From Hymenobacter jeongseonensis (GTDB lineage: Bacteria > Bacteroidota > Bacteroidia > Cytophagales > Hymenobacteraceae), in NCBI RefSeq assembly GCF_015694725.1, contig NZ_JADQDQ010000003.1:372001-436000 (forward strand): 64,000 nucleotides of DNA. The letters are read 5' to 3'. The notes beneath the pieces were generated by a model. The model made no database searches and was not told where the DNA came from. It was given only the letters and a program-made list of their open reading frames with translations. Below are positions 5,972 through 14,904 of this stretch, piece by piece (position 1 is the first letter of the stretch; each line of letters begins with the position of its first letter). Made by a program: the position numbers and the translations under genes.

Positions 5972-8785
5972 TTAACCAAGGAAATAGTCGTTGATTTCGG
6001 TGTTCTTCGTCACGTGGTCATCGTATTGGGTGACCACGAATTGACTCGGACGGCTGGCGAGGGCGATGGTGTCCTTCCGTAAAGAGATAAGTTCGGCTTG
6101 CATCGCCAGGAAGGCGTCCATGTTGGCGGTGCCTGCGGTGGTGTTGACCGGCGGTTGCCCGAAGCCACCGGCCGCGTACCCGTTACCGGTGGACCGAGCT
6201 GCTTCCAATTGATGAATTGAGGTTTGGAACTTGGGCGATTCAACCATCCACTTCGGAGCCACCCATTCGCCTTCGTGGACGACGCCCGCCACCCGATGCC
6301 CGGTGTGGTCGCGTTCGTATGACCCGATGCCGGTGAAACCTCCTGCGGCGAATCCTTTGGCTGCGGTTTTGACCGCCTGGAACGCGCCCGCCATCGCCAG
6401 CGTCGCCGCCAGGATATAGGCGATGTTATCGAAGCCGAACTTGCCGCCTTCCCCGGCCTTGGCAATGGCTTTAACCGAGGATACAGCGACTTCCGTGGCA
6501 CCCAAGGCGGCACTGACCGCTTGCAGCGCGTTCATCACTTGCTGTTGTTTGGCCTGCTTTTCTTGTTCGGCCGTTTTCTTCTTTTCCAGCTCAAGCTTTT
6601 GGGCTTCGGCTTGGCGTATCCGGCCGTCTTCCTTCTGTTTGTCCTTGGCGATGGCGGCGTTGCGCTTGCGTTCCTCTTCCAATTGGTCCAGGATAGCTTG
6701 GCGTTCGATGCCACGGGTGCCTTTGAGACTGGATTCCAGCTCGTCCACGCGGGAAGCAGAGTCATTCAACTGAGTTTTCAGGTCGTCCGAAGCACTCTTT
6801 GCGGCTTCCAACAAGTCGTCGTTTTCCTTCTGTTGGGCTTCGAGGGCGGCAGAACGGGCTTCGTTGGCGCTAGCCAGGTATTCCATGCCCAGCGCCAAGG
6901 CCCCGGTGAAGGATGCCGCCAAGGCTTGCTTGGTTTTATCCACGCTTTCCCGGTCCACGCCGAAGACTTTGCTCAGAATCGAAGTCCCCAGGTTGAATTC
7001 GCGGAGCGCAGCGGTGGCGGATTCAACGATTTTCTGGCGGGCGGCGACGCCGTTGGCGCGTACCAGGGTGCGGGCGTCTTCGTTCTTAACATCGGTGCCG
7101 AGCTGGCCCAGGGCCAAGGCTTCTTCGGCGGCTTGCTGGTCCAGCAGCGCGTCGTAATAAGCGGCGTTGCCTTCTTTGAGGCCCGCCAGCTTCACATCGG
7201 CACGGGCTTTGGCGTTACCGGCGTCCACGAGCACCTGGTTCTTGGCGAAGTCGGTATCCAGTTTGGTTTGCAGGCGGTTGCCTTCGGCCGTGACCAGTGC
7301 TTTTTGCGTCAGTAAAGCGGCTTTTTCTTTCTCCCCGGCCTTCTGGTATTTGTCGTCGATGGCTTGCAGCGCCAGCACGGTTTCCAGCGCTTTTTGACGC
7401 TTGATGATATCCAACGCGGCCCGGCTGCCGCTTTCTACGGCTTCCAGCTCGGCGGCAAGCTGAACTTTTTGGTTGTCGAACCCGATGGCCCGCGCCGCTT
7501 GTTCATCGGCCACCATTTTCTCAGTCAGGGCTTTGCGGTCGGCGGCGTTTTTCTCGCTCGTGGCCTTTTCGGCGGCAGCGTCGGCTTCCCGTTTCGCTTT
7601 GGCTTCGGCCCGGATGCCGAGCAAGGTGGCTTGCAACTCGTTTTGGACGTCCAGCGAAGCTTTTTGGGTCTCGGCGCGTTGTTTACGCAATTCAGCTTCC
7701 GCGTCTCGGTCTTCGGCGGTCAAGTTTTTCTTGAGCTTCTGTTCGGCTAGCAGGTTGGCAATTTTACGGTCTTGCAGGCCGATGGCGGCGGTGATGAATT
7801 TGTTCTCCAAGGCAGCGGCTTCCTGCGCCGCTTTCAGGCGTTCGCCGTTGCCTTTCTCGGTGTTGGCGGCATCCAGCTTCAACTTGGCAATCCGAGCTTC
7901 GGATTCGGCTTTGGCAACGCCGAGTTCGCGTTCGGCCACGGCGATTTGCCGGGTAACGTCGGCGATGCGTTCGCCTTCACTGGCGGCAGCGCTGGCTTGC
8001 TGACCGAAGGCTAACATGGCATTTCCCAGGCCACGGGCTTTGGCGGTGGCGTCGGTGATGCCGGTGGCAAACTGCGCCACGCCGTCCACGACCTTGGTGA
8101 AGTCCGCGTTGCGGATGCCGTCCAGGATGACCGTGAAGGATTTCAGGCGGTTGACCAAGTTGTTCTGGATGGCATCAACAAGGTCTTCCAGGCTCTTTTT
8201 GGGATTGGAAAACGCGTCGAATAGGAACTTGCCGAACTGCGCCACCTTCTCGCTGACGAGGCTGAAAACGGCTTGCAGCGCGGCGGTCTTCCGGTTGATG
8301 AAATCAATCCCGGCTTGGGTTTGGGTGAAATAGGTGACCAAGGCCCCGAACGCCAGCAATAGGATGCCGATGCCGGTGCTGGCGATGGCTCCTTTCAGGG
8401 TGCCGAAGCCTTTGCCCACGGTGTCGAGTCCGGATTTTACCGCGCTGAATCCGCCTTGCAGTTTTCCCAGGGCTTCGCCGGTTTCGCCAGCGGCCAAGGA
8501 GCCTAACCCAAAGGCGGCATCGAAGTCGCCGCCCATTTGCTGAGCACTTTGCCCGGCTTGGTTCGCGGCCTGCGCCGTGGCTTGGGTTTGAGCTTGAAAT
8601 GCCGCCAACGCCACGTTCGCCCGACGCGTTTCTTCCGTCAGGCGAATGAACTCGGCGCTGCCGAAGGTGGCGTTGTTCAAGTCGTTCTCCAAGGTCGATA
8701 CCGCTGTTTGCAGTTGGCCGATGGAGGTGATGTTTTGCTGGACGCCTTGAATATTTAGGCTTAGCGTACGGGTGGTGGTTGCCAT
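5972..8785 (-). CDS. Tail tape measure protein
   Basis: A 937-aa, Ala/Lys/Glu-rich protein of long helices, by far the most repetitive protein in the prophage. Such proteins set tail length and line the tube. Evidence: an N-terminal helical part with the LTEETRRANVALAAFQAQ type of sequence, hydrophobic helices near residues 130-155 (ASTGIGILLLAFGALVTYF), coiled coils from about 270 to 700, and a second hydrophobic region near residue 800 (NIAYILAATLAMAGAFQAVKTAA) followed by a glycine-rich end with a VVHEGEWVAP motif common in tape measures. The leader carries motif site 3. The gene follows the two large tail proteins, rather than preceding them as in most siphoviruses. Confidence 0.87.
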   Translation of the reverse strand: MATTTRTLSLNIQGVQQNITSIGQLQTAVSTLENDLNNATFGSAEFIRLTEETRRANVALAAFQAQTQATAQAANQAGQSAQQMGGDFDAAFGLGSLAAGETGEALGKLQGGFSAVKSGLDTVGKGFGTLKGAIASTGIGILLLAFGALVTYFTQTQAGIDFINRKTAALQAVFSLVSEKVAQFGKFLFDAFSNPKKSLEDLVDAIQNNLVNRLKSFTVILDGIRNADFTKVVDGVAQFATGITDATAKARGLGNAMLAFGQQASAAASEGERIADVTRQIAVAERELGVAKAESEARIAKLKLDAANTEKGNGERLKAAQEAAALENKFITAAIGLQDRKIANLLAEQKLKKNLTAEDRDAEAELRKQRAETQKASLDVQNELQATLLGIRAEAKAKREADAAAEKATSEKNAADRKALTEKMVADEQAARAIGFDNQKVQLAAELEAVESGSRAALDIIKRQKALETVLALQAIDDKYQKAGEKEKAALLTQKALVTAEGNRLQTKLDTDFAKNQVLVDAGNAKARADVKLAGLKEGNAAYYDALLDQQAAEEALALGQLGTDVKNEDARTLVRANGVAARQKIVESATAALREFNLGTSILSKVFGVDRESVDKTKQALAASFTGALALGMEYLASANEARSAALEAQQKENDDLLEAAKSASDDLKTQLNDSASRVDELESSLKGTRGIERQAILDQLEEERKRNAAIAKDKQKEDGRIRQAEAQKLELEKKKTAEQEKQAKQQQVMNALQAVSAALGATEVAVSSVKAIAKAGEGGKFGFDNIAYILAATLAMAGAFQAVKTAAKGFAAGGFTGIGSYERDHTGHRVAGVVHEGEWVAPKWMVESPKFQTSIHQLEAARSTGNGYAAGGFGQPPVNTTAGTANMDAFLAMQAELISLRKDTIALASRPSQFVVTQYDDHVTKNTEINDYFLG

Positions 8786-8827
8786 GAATGAGTCTTGCTT
8801 GAAAACGACGGCGGGTGACCATCGCTT

Positions 8828-8836
8828 TCAAATAAG
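8828..8836 (-). promoter_or_regulatory. Leader motif CTTATTTGA (site 3)
   Basis: 42 nt upstream of the tape measure ATG, in the 78-bp gap after the 891-aa tail gene. Same strand and orientation as the other copies. Confidence 0.6.
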
Positions 8837-8863
8837 ATTTCCAGGCAAAGCGGGCGCACGGCC

Positions 8864-11539
8864 CTATTCAATCAGGTCGCATTGCAACCGGGACTCGGCG
8901 TCCGCCACCGCCAGCGCAGTCGCTTGGTTGATGGCGTCTTGTTCGCTGATACTGGACGTATAGGTGCCGGTTCCGGCGCTGTCGTTGCCGGTGTACCCAC
9001 CACCGCAGGTGGCGACATGGGTGGCGGTCCGCGTCCAGGTCTGTTGGCTGGTGTCCACGTAACAAATGAGCAGGGATTCCGCTAATTCACGGGCTGATAT
9101 AGCAGCTTTATTAACAGCGTCTTCGATGCTGATATATGAACTTCTGGTTGCGGCCTTGGTAACTGTGCCGATGAGGCCCGTGCCACAGGTGGCGGTGTGG
9201 GTTTGGGTGCTCGTGTACCGAACCAAGTCCACGCCCGCCGCGCCGCTGTTGGCAACGAGTTTGTAAATTTTGTACTGCGCCGAGTTGCGGTTCAGGTCGA
9301 AGTTCTTGATGGATTCCAGCAAGTACAGGTCCGACGACAACCGCAGGACCTGCCGTCCGGTCAGCCGTTGGAACAAGGTTTCGTTCATGCGTCCCACGCC
9401 TTCCAGGTAATGCGACAAGTTGCCAATCAACAGGTCGTTGCTGTACAGTTGAAAGAAGAAGCCCCGTGGGTTGACATCATCGTTGATATTGGTCGCTAAT
9501 GATACGGCGTCCAGGTCGGCGGTGGCCGTGTTGACTAGGAAGAATTCGTTCGGGTTAGCGTAGATAGTTTCGTTGACTGACTTGACCAAGGCGAAAGTGC
9601 GAAGGGTGGTGTCTTCCACGACTTCGAACGCGGGTTGATGCGAATAGTCAAAGAAGCCCAGTTTGGGAGGCAGCGTCAAGAATTCGTAATAGCCGGGCGT
9701 GTATCCGCCGATGAAGTCGGGTACCGGGGCAATATACTTTCCCATTGATACCTTGAAGGCGGATTGCTCGGTCAGCCAATTGTTGCCGTGGTACAGGCAC
9801 AGGCGCGGAACCCACGAGCCACCAGCGGTCACCGCGTTGGTATCATCCAGCAAGCTGGCGTCGTCGGCGTCGGACGGCGGCAGGATGGCGGGAATCAGGT
9901 CGAATCCGACATTGGGCGTGTCCAGGGTGCCGAGGTTGAAGGGAACACGCAAAAAGCCCAGGGGCGCGAACGGCAGCTTAGTGCTTTCTTCCGGTTGGAT
10001 GCCGTTAACGTCCGACATGTAATCGGTTTGCTTTAACAACAGGTCCGCGTCATCACCGGCCCAGTTCAAATAGGTCTGCCCGATTTCCTTCGCCGACAAC
10101 GGGGTTTCGCGCAGGTCGTTGACGTCCAGGTACGGCGTCAGGTCCACGACGTCGCTGATGGTTTCTTGGAAGAAATCATCGCGGGTGACCAGGGTGACGA
10201 CTTTTTCGTTCTGGTTCAACAAATAGTACAGGTTGAAGAGTTTGAAAACGGCGTCCACGAACTCGGTCTGGGCCAGGTCGGGCAAGAACAAGGCGGGATT
10301 CAGGGCCAGCGGTGCGTTAACGTCGGTGATGTTCCACTGACCGCCGTCTGGATTGTACAGAAAGAAGGTGTTGGCCGCGCCCGCTGATTTTGGGATGCTG
10401 ACGTACCGCTGAACGACGTATTGCTGGTCGGCTTGCAGACGAACCGTGCCTTCCAGGGCTTCGCCTGCGGTGCCGCCGACCAGCAGGGTGTCCCGGTCGA
10501 GTTGAGCCAGCACGGGCGCGGTGTCAAAGGTTCCCGCCTGCGGCAAGAGCTGGTCGGGAATGTACTCGTTGCCGCCGATGCTGCGCAGCACGGCGAAGCT
10601 TGTCGAAGGCTGTACTTCCGTGGTGATTTTGGTCGTCACGACTTCGGCGCGGATGCTCATGGTGTACAGGCCACTGAACTTGGATGAGTACACGCCGTCG
10701 TCCAGGCATCCGGCCGCGTCGCCGCTGCCCGCCTGGAAGGGATAAGACATGACAAAGACGTAATCGGTGTCCCGGTCAATGATTTTGTCCACCACGCCTT
10801 CGCCGCTGTTGCCCAGAAAGCTGAGGGGACAAGTGGCGGACATTGGCAGCAAGCGCCCGTAATTCCATTTCTGGTCGCCGCCATCCGAGTAAAGCAAGAC
10901 CAGCTTCTGGAAAGTGGCGTTGGTGAAAATGTCGCCTTCGACTTGGTAACCGGCGTCGGCGAAAACGGCTTTGAGCACGGCCGCAGCGAAGTGGCTGATG
11001 CCTAAGTCTTCGTAATGCGTCACCTTGCCGGTCTTCAAGTGGCTCAGGCTTGGCAGCACGTACGGGAAGCAAATTTCCGCGTCCGGATAGGCCACGGTGT
11101 TGTTCCAGGAATCAACCACATACGCGTGGCCGGTGAAATCTATAGGCGTCAGGCTTTTGAGTTCTTTCAGCTTTTTGGTGCCGAGCAAGTCGCCGAGCTT
11201 CAAGGTCACCGAGCCTTGCCCGCGTTCGCCCACAGCACCTTCGAAACCGGAACCGCCGTTGGCTTGGTGCAGAAATTCCCCGGTGACGAGCGTCTGACCG
11301 TTTTTCACCAAGCGCACGGGATAAGTGCGCCGGAATTTGCCGAGCACCTGTTTGTCTTGCTCGTGGAAGAAAATGGCGTTGTTCTTTTCCGTATAGGGCA
11401 AGGTCAACGGCTGCGACTTGATGCCGGTTTTCTTCAACGGGTCCCGGAATTCACTCACCACCTTGTCGAGAATAAATTTCAATTCATTGCTTAGGTCGGC
11501 GCTCTGGTTCTGGTTGAAGATTAATTCGATGGTGCTCAT
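8864..11539 (-). CDS. Large tail protein with two C-terminal DUF5977-like repeats
   Basis: An 891-aa protein whose ATG abuts the stop of the preceding tail gene. The main body (residues about 1-760) is beta-rich and includes a conserved-looking SLTPIDFTGHAYVVDSWN segment; I take it as a tail-tip or baseplate hub protein by size and position. The last ~120 residues hold two tandem repeats, each with T-HTATCG or THVATCG, a GTGL/GGGY turn and a helix rich in AA/AV ending near a Cys (LLICYVD, SRLQCDL). This matches the DUF5977 repeat pattern, a small Cys-containing domain at the ends of Bacteroidota surface and phage proteins. Receptor contact by the repeats is inference. Confidence 0.7.
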   Translation of the reverse strand: MSTIELIFNQNQSADLSNELKFILDKVVSEFRDPLKKTGIKSQPLTLPYTEKNNAIFFHEQDKQVLGKFRRTYPVRLVKNGQTLVTGEFLHQANGGSGFEGAVGERGQGSVTLKLGDLLGTKKLKELKSLTPIDFTGHAYVVDSWNNTVAYPDAEICFPYVLPSLSHLKTGKVTHYEDLGISHFAAAVLKAVFADAGYQVEGDIFTNATFQKLVLLYSDGGDQKWNYGRLLPMSATCPLSFLGNSGEGVVDKIIDRDTDYVFVMSYPFQAGSGDAAGCLDDGVYSSKFSGLYTMSIRAEVVTTKITTEVQPSTSFAVLRSIGGNEYIPDQLLPQAGTFDTAPVLAQLDRDTLLVGGTAGEALEGTVRLQADQQYVVQRYVSIPKSAGAANTFFLYNPDGGQWNITDVNAPLALNPALFLPDLAQTEFVDAVFKLFNLYYLLNQNEKVVTLVTRDDFFQETISDVVDLTPYLDVNDLRETPLSAKEIGQTYLNWAGDDADLLLKQTDYMSDVNGIQPEESTKLPFAPLGFLRVPFNLGTLDTPNVGFDLIPAILPPSDADDASLLDDTNAVTAGGSWVPRLCLYHGNNWLTEQSAFKVSMGKYIAPVPDFIGGYTPGYYEFLTLPPKLGFFDYSHQPAFEVVEDTTLRTFALVKSVNETIYANPNEFFLVNTATADLDAVSLATNINDDVNPRGFFFQLYSNDLLIGNLSHYLEGVGRMNETLFQRLTGRQVLRLSSDLYLLESIKNFDLNRNSAQYKIYKLVANSGAAGVDLVRYTSTQTHTATCGTGLIGTVTKAATRSSYISIEDAVNKAAISARELAESLLICYVDTSQQTWTRTATHVATCGGGYTGNDSAGTGTYTSSISEQDAINQATALAVADAESRLQCDLIE

Positions 11540-12958
11540 TTACAGCTTGATGGTGTTTTCTTCATTAGCGGGTTTGACGTTCAATTCGATGGTGAACAAA
11601 CCCAGGCGCGTGGTCTTTTCGAACGTGGCGTCTTCTTGGCGGTAATAGGAACCGTTGATGTACAGGACGGGACTCGTCATCAGGTCCTTGAGCCATTCGT
11701 ATTCGTCGGCGGTCAGCCATCCCGAGTAATAGGTCAGGGTGGTGTCGGTGCTGACTTGATAGGTTCGTTGGCCGTACCCGTTGGCGAAGGCCAAGGACTT
11801 GAGCTTGATGGTCGTGTCGGTGTCCCGGTTGAAGTGCAGGCTGTCCCACGTGCCTTTGCGGTTCATGAAGAGCACGGTCACCGGCTGGTCCACGTCGTCT
11901 TCCACGGTGATTTCCAAGGTGTCCGACAGGCGGAAGGCGGTGCCGTCAATTGGGGTTTGGTTCACCCAAACCGAGAACCGTTTCAACTGGTCGTATTTCG
12001 GGTGGCCTTGGAAGTTTTTCGCCATTACGGTGAAGAGGTACACGCCACCGCTGGCGGTCTGGTTTCCAGCCAGGGCCACGACTTCGCTGGTCCCGTCCCG
12101 GAACACCAGCTCGGCGTTCAGGTTCAGGCTGGCGGTGTCGGCTAGCGGCGCAAACAAGCCGAGCAACGTCGGTTCGCTGCGCTTGCGCCGGGCGGCATAC
12201 GGCAAGTTGGTCAGGAAGGGAATCGTGTCGTCACCGGTATAAAAATAGCGCGTTAATGAAGCGGTTGTTGCCAGCGGGAAGGCGGCACGAAGCGCAAATT
12301 GGACGTTGGTGCTCAGCAGTTGAGTCTTGATTTCCTTGTTGGCGGCGTCGAATCGGATGATGCCGCAACGCACGAAGAAGCCTTGGTAACAAGTCTCGTC
12401 TTTCTGGAAGGCGGTGCTCAGGCCGGGAACGTACGCGCCACCGGCTTCGAAGCTGGATTGCAACACGCCGCTGATATCGAAGCTTGCGGTCCCCAGGCCA
12501 TCGCCGTTGCTGCGCAGGGTTTGCAGCAGCACGGCCCGTTCCGGACTATTGTTAACCGGGTGGACGGCCTTGCCGGGCGTGGACCAGACTTCGACGTAAA
12601 ACAGGTCGCCGATGGCATACGGCGCGGCCCGAAGCACCACCGGCATGGGATTATACACCGCGTTCAGAAAGGCCGGTGCTTGTTGGAAGGTCATCGACGG
12701 CGCAGGCGGCACGTTGACGGCAAAGGCTTTTTCAACCGTGGTCTCGGTGCCGTCGATGGCGTCGGTTTCCACGACGGTGGCGACGTGGCTGCCGTTGCTG
12801 AGCGTGGCGAACACGTTGGTCGTCTGGGAAGTGAACGTGCCGTCCGGCGTGGTCATCGTAAATGCCCGAGTCGCGCCCGATTTCGCGCCGAGCACGTTGA
12901 CCGTGGCGGAGTTCCCGTTCAGGCTGACGGTGATGGATAATGTGGTATTGATAGGCAT
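11540..12958 (-). CDS. Tail structural protein (Dit-like candidate)
   Basis: A 472-aa beta-rich protein. The first ~85 residues form an immunoglobulin-like domain (NGNSATVNVLGAKSG, then FATLSNGSHVATVVETDA). The rest carries strands such as YAIGDLFYVEVWS and LEITVEDDVDQPVTVLFMNRKGTWDSLHF, with a late GWLTADEYEWLKDLMTSPVLYI segment. Proteins of this kind sit next to a larger tail-tip protein in Bacteroidota phages, and a distal-tail role is reasonable, but I know no characterised member. Its stop codon abuts the start of the 891-aa protein, indicating coupled expression. Confidence 0.6.
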   Translation of the reverse strand: MPINTTLSITVSLNGNSATVNVLGAKSGATRAFTMTTPDGTFTSQTTNVFATLSNGSHVATVVETDAIDGTETTVEKAFAVNVPPAPSMTFQQAPAFLNAVYNPMPVVLRAAPYAIGDLFYVEVWSTPGKAVHPVNNSPERAVLLQTLRSNGDGLGTASFDISGVLQSSFEAGGAYVPGLSTAFQKDETCYQGFFVRCGIIRFDAANKEIKTQLLSTNVQFALRAAFPLATTASLTRYFYTGDDTIPFLTNLPYAARRKRSEPTLLGLFAPLADTASLNLNAELVFRDGTSEVVALAGNQTASGGVYLFTVMAKNFQGHPKYDQLKRFSVWVNQTPIDGTAFRLSDTLEITVEDDVDQPVTVLFMNRKGTWDSLHFNRDTDTTIKLKSLAFANGYGQRTYQVSTDTTLTYYSGWLTADEYEWLKDLMTSPVLYINGSYYRQEDATFEKTTRLGLFTIELNVKPANEENTIKL

Positions 12959-12970
12959 TGCTAATTCTCT

Positions 12971-13531
12971 TTATTTCTTGGCCGTAAACTCCAACACGCT
13001 GACAATCTGCGGGAAGATTATTTCGTCCACGAGGCTGGCAACCAAGGTGTCTTGGAAGCCGAGCGCTGTTTCTAGCCAGGGCCGCGCCTTGATGCCGTTG
13101 CGGAAAATGGCTTGCTGAATCGCATAGGCAGCCGCGTTGACGTCTGTGTTGGCCTTCTGGAATTTGCCGGTCTTCTTCTGGCGTCCGACGATGCGGTACC
13201 GCTTAATCCAACGGACGATGGCATCCAGGGGAACCAAGGCAATGCCGGGCGCACGGCCATTGTCCAGGTCTTCGGCGTACTGCGGCACGGATAGCTTCGC
13301 GCCATCGGTGGTGAAGCTGGATACGATATTGGCGTACAGGCCCGAATCGTCGCGGCGGATTTTGTGCTGGCGGTTTACTTCGATGAGTTCGACCACGAAT
13401 TCCTTAAAGGCGTCGGCAGCCTCTTGGAGTTGCTTATCCAAGAACGGCTTGACCTGCGCTGTCGTGAAGATTTTCCCCGTGCCCGTGCCGCGTTTAACGG
13501 AATGGACGATTTGCGCCACGGACTTCGCCAT
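12971..13531 (-). CDS. HK97 gp10-like neck/tail-completion protein
   Basis: A 186-aa protein with a helical first half and a signature in the middle, YAEDLDNGRAPGIALVPLDAI followed by VRWIKRYRI. That reproduces the familiar gp10-family pattern of Y/FxxYx-x-GR-PG, then a small residue and IxxWIK. The family closes the head-to-tail junction in siphoviruses. The C-terminal helix (AAYAIQQAIFRNGIKARPWLETAL) also fits. ATG 13531 overlaps the TAA of the previous gene by one base. Confidence is good for the family and lower for the precise interaction partner. Confidence 0.7.
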   Translation of the reverse strand: MAKSVAQIVHSVKRGTGTGKIFTTAQVKPFLDKQLQEAADAFKEFVVELIEVNRQHKIRRDDSGLYANIVSSFTTDGAKLSVPQYAEDLDNGRAPGIALVPLDAIVRWIKRYRIVGRQKKTGKFQKANTDVNAAAYAIQQAIFRNGIKARPWLETALGFQDTLVASLVDEIIFPQIVSVLEFTAKK

Positions 13532-14013
13532 TAGTCCCGGAAAATGAGGGAGAGGTCAGGCCGGTCGGTGATAAGCTTTTCCACGGTGACGCTGAACTCG
13601 GCACGGACCCGTGCCACGTCGCCATCGGTGAAGAGCAGGTATTGAGCCGGTCCGACGTTCTTGGTCCCGAACACGTGCTTTTGTTCCAAATACATTTTGA
13701 TTTCGTCCAGCACTTGCTTGCACCTGTCGAACAATTCGATGGTCTGGATTTCGGTGGCGTTGGCCGGGAGCAAGTCCAGGATGTTTAGCACGACGCCGTA
13801 CGTTTCGAATCCCTTGCTTTCGCCTTCGGTGGCGTCGGCGATGGTTTCCAGGTACGCGCAGGGATACGCCGTGTCTTCGCCCGTGAACATGGTTTGGTCG
13901 CCGCTGGCGATGCTGGCGACGGCGACGTGTTTGCCGCAAATGTTGAGGATGCGTTCGTACAGGCGGCGCAGGGGTTGGATACGTTGGGCGTAAGGAGTAT
14001 TGGTATCGTTCAT
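13531..14013 (-). CDS. Tail terminator-like neck protein
   Basis: A 160-aa protein with an N-terminal helix (YAQRIQPLRRLYERILNICG), a short beta hairpin (DTAYPCAYLETI), a hydrophobic strand-turn with VLNILDLLP, and a helix-strand ending (CKQVLDEIKMYLEQ, then AEFSVTVEKLI). The alternating beta-alpha pattern and the gene position, beside a gp10-like protein, match tail terminator or head-tail joining proteins of siphoviruses. The stop overlaps the next ATG (TAATG), and the start is 5 nt after the end of the frameshifted extension of the previous gene. It is named by pattern and context only. Confidence 0.5.
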   Translation of the reverse strand: MNDTNTPYAQRIQPLRRLYERILNICGKHVAVASIASGDQTMFTGEDTAYPCAYLETIADATEGESKGFETYGVVLNILDLLPANATEIQTIELFDRCKQVLDEIKMYLEQKHVFGTKNVGPAQYLLFTDGDVARVRAEFSVTVEKLITDRPDLSLIFRD

Positions 14014-14018
14014 AGCGA

Positions 14019-14282
14019 TTAATGCTTGTTGGATTGTTCGTATTGGCGGCGCTGATAGTCGGCGACGTGCTTCCGGTACATGAGGAAGGTCAAGACGTCA
14101 TCCAGGTCCTGACGTAACCATTCAGCATGGCGGCATACGTTCGGTTCAAGGTCGTAAAGAGCCGCCAGCCACCCGTAAACGGCGCTGGTTTCGCGTCCAT
14201 GTTCGCTTTCTGCGTGAGAAGCATGGCTTGAACACTTGAACAAAGGCCGAAAACGGTGTTTAATGCTCGCTCTTTGGTCAAA
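14019..14282 (-). CDS. -1 frame extension of the tail-assembly chaperone gene
   Basis: After the nine-T run (14280-14288 on the plus strand; T-TTT-TTT on the coding strand) the -1 frame stays open for 87 codons to a TAA at 14019. Its codon use resembles the phage genes, and the product ends WLRQDLDDVLTFLMYRKH and a basic tail. It has no ATG or GTG of its own near the run; only a TTG further inside. A ribosomal -1 slip would fuse it to the first 198 residues of the 261-aa product, giving 285 aa, as with the lambda gpG/gpGT tail chaperones. An alternative is a homopolymer length error that hides one continuous gene. Confidence 0.6.
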   Translation of the reverse strand, partial: FDQRASIKHRFRPLFKCSSHASHAESEHGRETSAVYGWLAALYDLEPNVCRHAEWLRQDLDDVLTFLMYRKHVADYQRRQYEQSNKH

Positions 14283-14875
14283 AAAAAAGCCGCCAGATTC
14301 ATCACTTGCACCGGATTGATGTGTTTGGCGAAGAATTCAGCGCGTTTTCTGATGAATTCCGGGTCCAGATTCACGCTTTCAACGAGCTGAACCGGCTGGT
14401 TTTGGGCGTTTGTGCCATTGAACCAGCGTTGTAACCAGGATGTACGCACCTTATTTTCAGGTATATCCAGTCGTTTTCTGAGCAAAAGTGCCAGATAGTA
14501 TGGGATTTGCTTCATCGGCAGGCCGGGGAACATGTTTTGCACCTGGTCGAAGGCGGTTAATTCGCCGAACGTCCGCAATTCTTGCGCGTAATAGTTGGTC
14601 CCGGCGATGGTAACAAAGGCCACGGGCTTCTTTTGGGGGGCTTCCTTGGTGAAGTCCAGGTGTTTCCACAGCGGATTCAGCAAGCCGAAGCCCGACTCTT
14701 CGATGGTGGACATCGGTATCCGCGTCAAAGCGGACAGGATTCGGGCGGCGCGTTGCAACTCGGTCATGGTTTCGTCCGCTTGGACTTCGGCCACCGTGGC
14801 GTACTGGTCGAACGAGGTTTCATCCCAGGATTGCGGCAGGTACAGGGTATCGGTATTGAGGGTAAATTCCAACAT
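14090..14875 (-). CDS. Tail-assembly-chaperone candidate (zero frame)
   Basis: 261 aa from ATG 14875; the frame also opens from TTG 14890, but that falls in the leader motif. The protein starts with a small beta stretch (MLEFTLNTDTLYLPQSWDETSFDQYATVAE), continues with helices including RAARILSALTRIPMSTIEESGF, and has a C-terminal helical part. The run TTTTTTTTT at codons around 196-199 and the open -1 frame after it suggest a chaperone of the gpG/GT type. It directly follows TerL, an unusual place: chaperones normally sit between the tube and tape measure genes. Function is inferred from layout, not homology. Confidence 0.55.
   Translation of the reverse strand: MLEFTLNTDTLYLPQSWDETSFDQYATVAEVQADETMTELQRAARILSALTRIPMSTIEESGFGLLNPLWKHLDFTKEAPQKKPVAFVTIAGTNYYAQELRTFGELTAFDQVQNMFPGLPMKQIPYYLALLLRKRLDIPENKVRTSWLQRWFNGTNAQNQPVQLVESVNLDPEFIRKRAEFFAKHINPVQVMNLAAFFLTKERALNTVFGLCSSVQAMLLTQKANMDAKPAPFTGGWRLFTTLNRTYAAMLNGYVRTWMTS
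14280..14288 (-). promoter_or_regulatory. Slippery nine-T run, candidate -1 frameshift site
   Basis: Coding-strand GC-T-TTT-TTT-TTG-ACC. It satisfies the X-XXY-YYZ slippery form in the zero frame, and the -1 frame is open on both sides. No strong downstream pseudoknot was apparent by eye. Confidence 0.6.
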
Positions 14876-14886
14876 AGTGTTCGGTA

Positions 14887-14895
14887 TCAAATAAG
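14887..14895 (-). promoter_or_regulatory. Leader motif CTTATTTGA (site 4)
   Basis: 11 nt upstream of ATG 14875, in the 29-nt gap after TerL. Its presence supports the ATG start and rejects the TTG inside the motif. Confidence 0.6.
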
Positions 14896-14904
14896 GTGTG
14901 CCGC

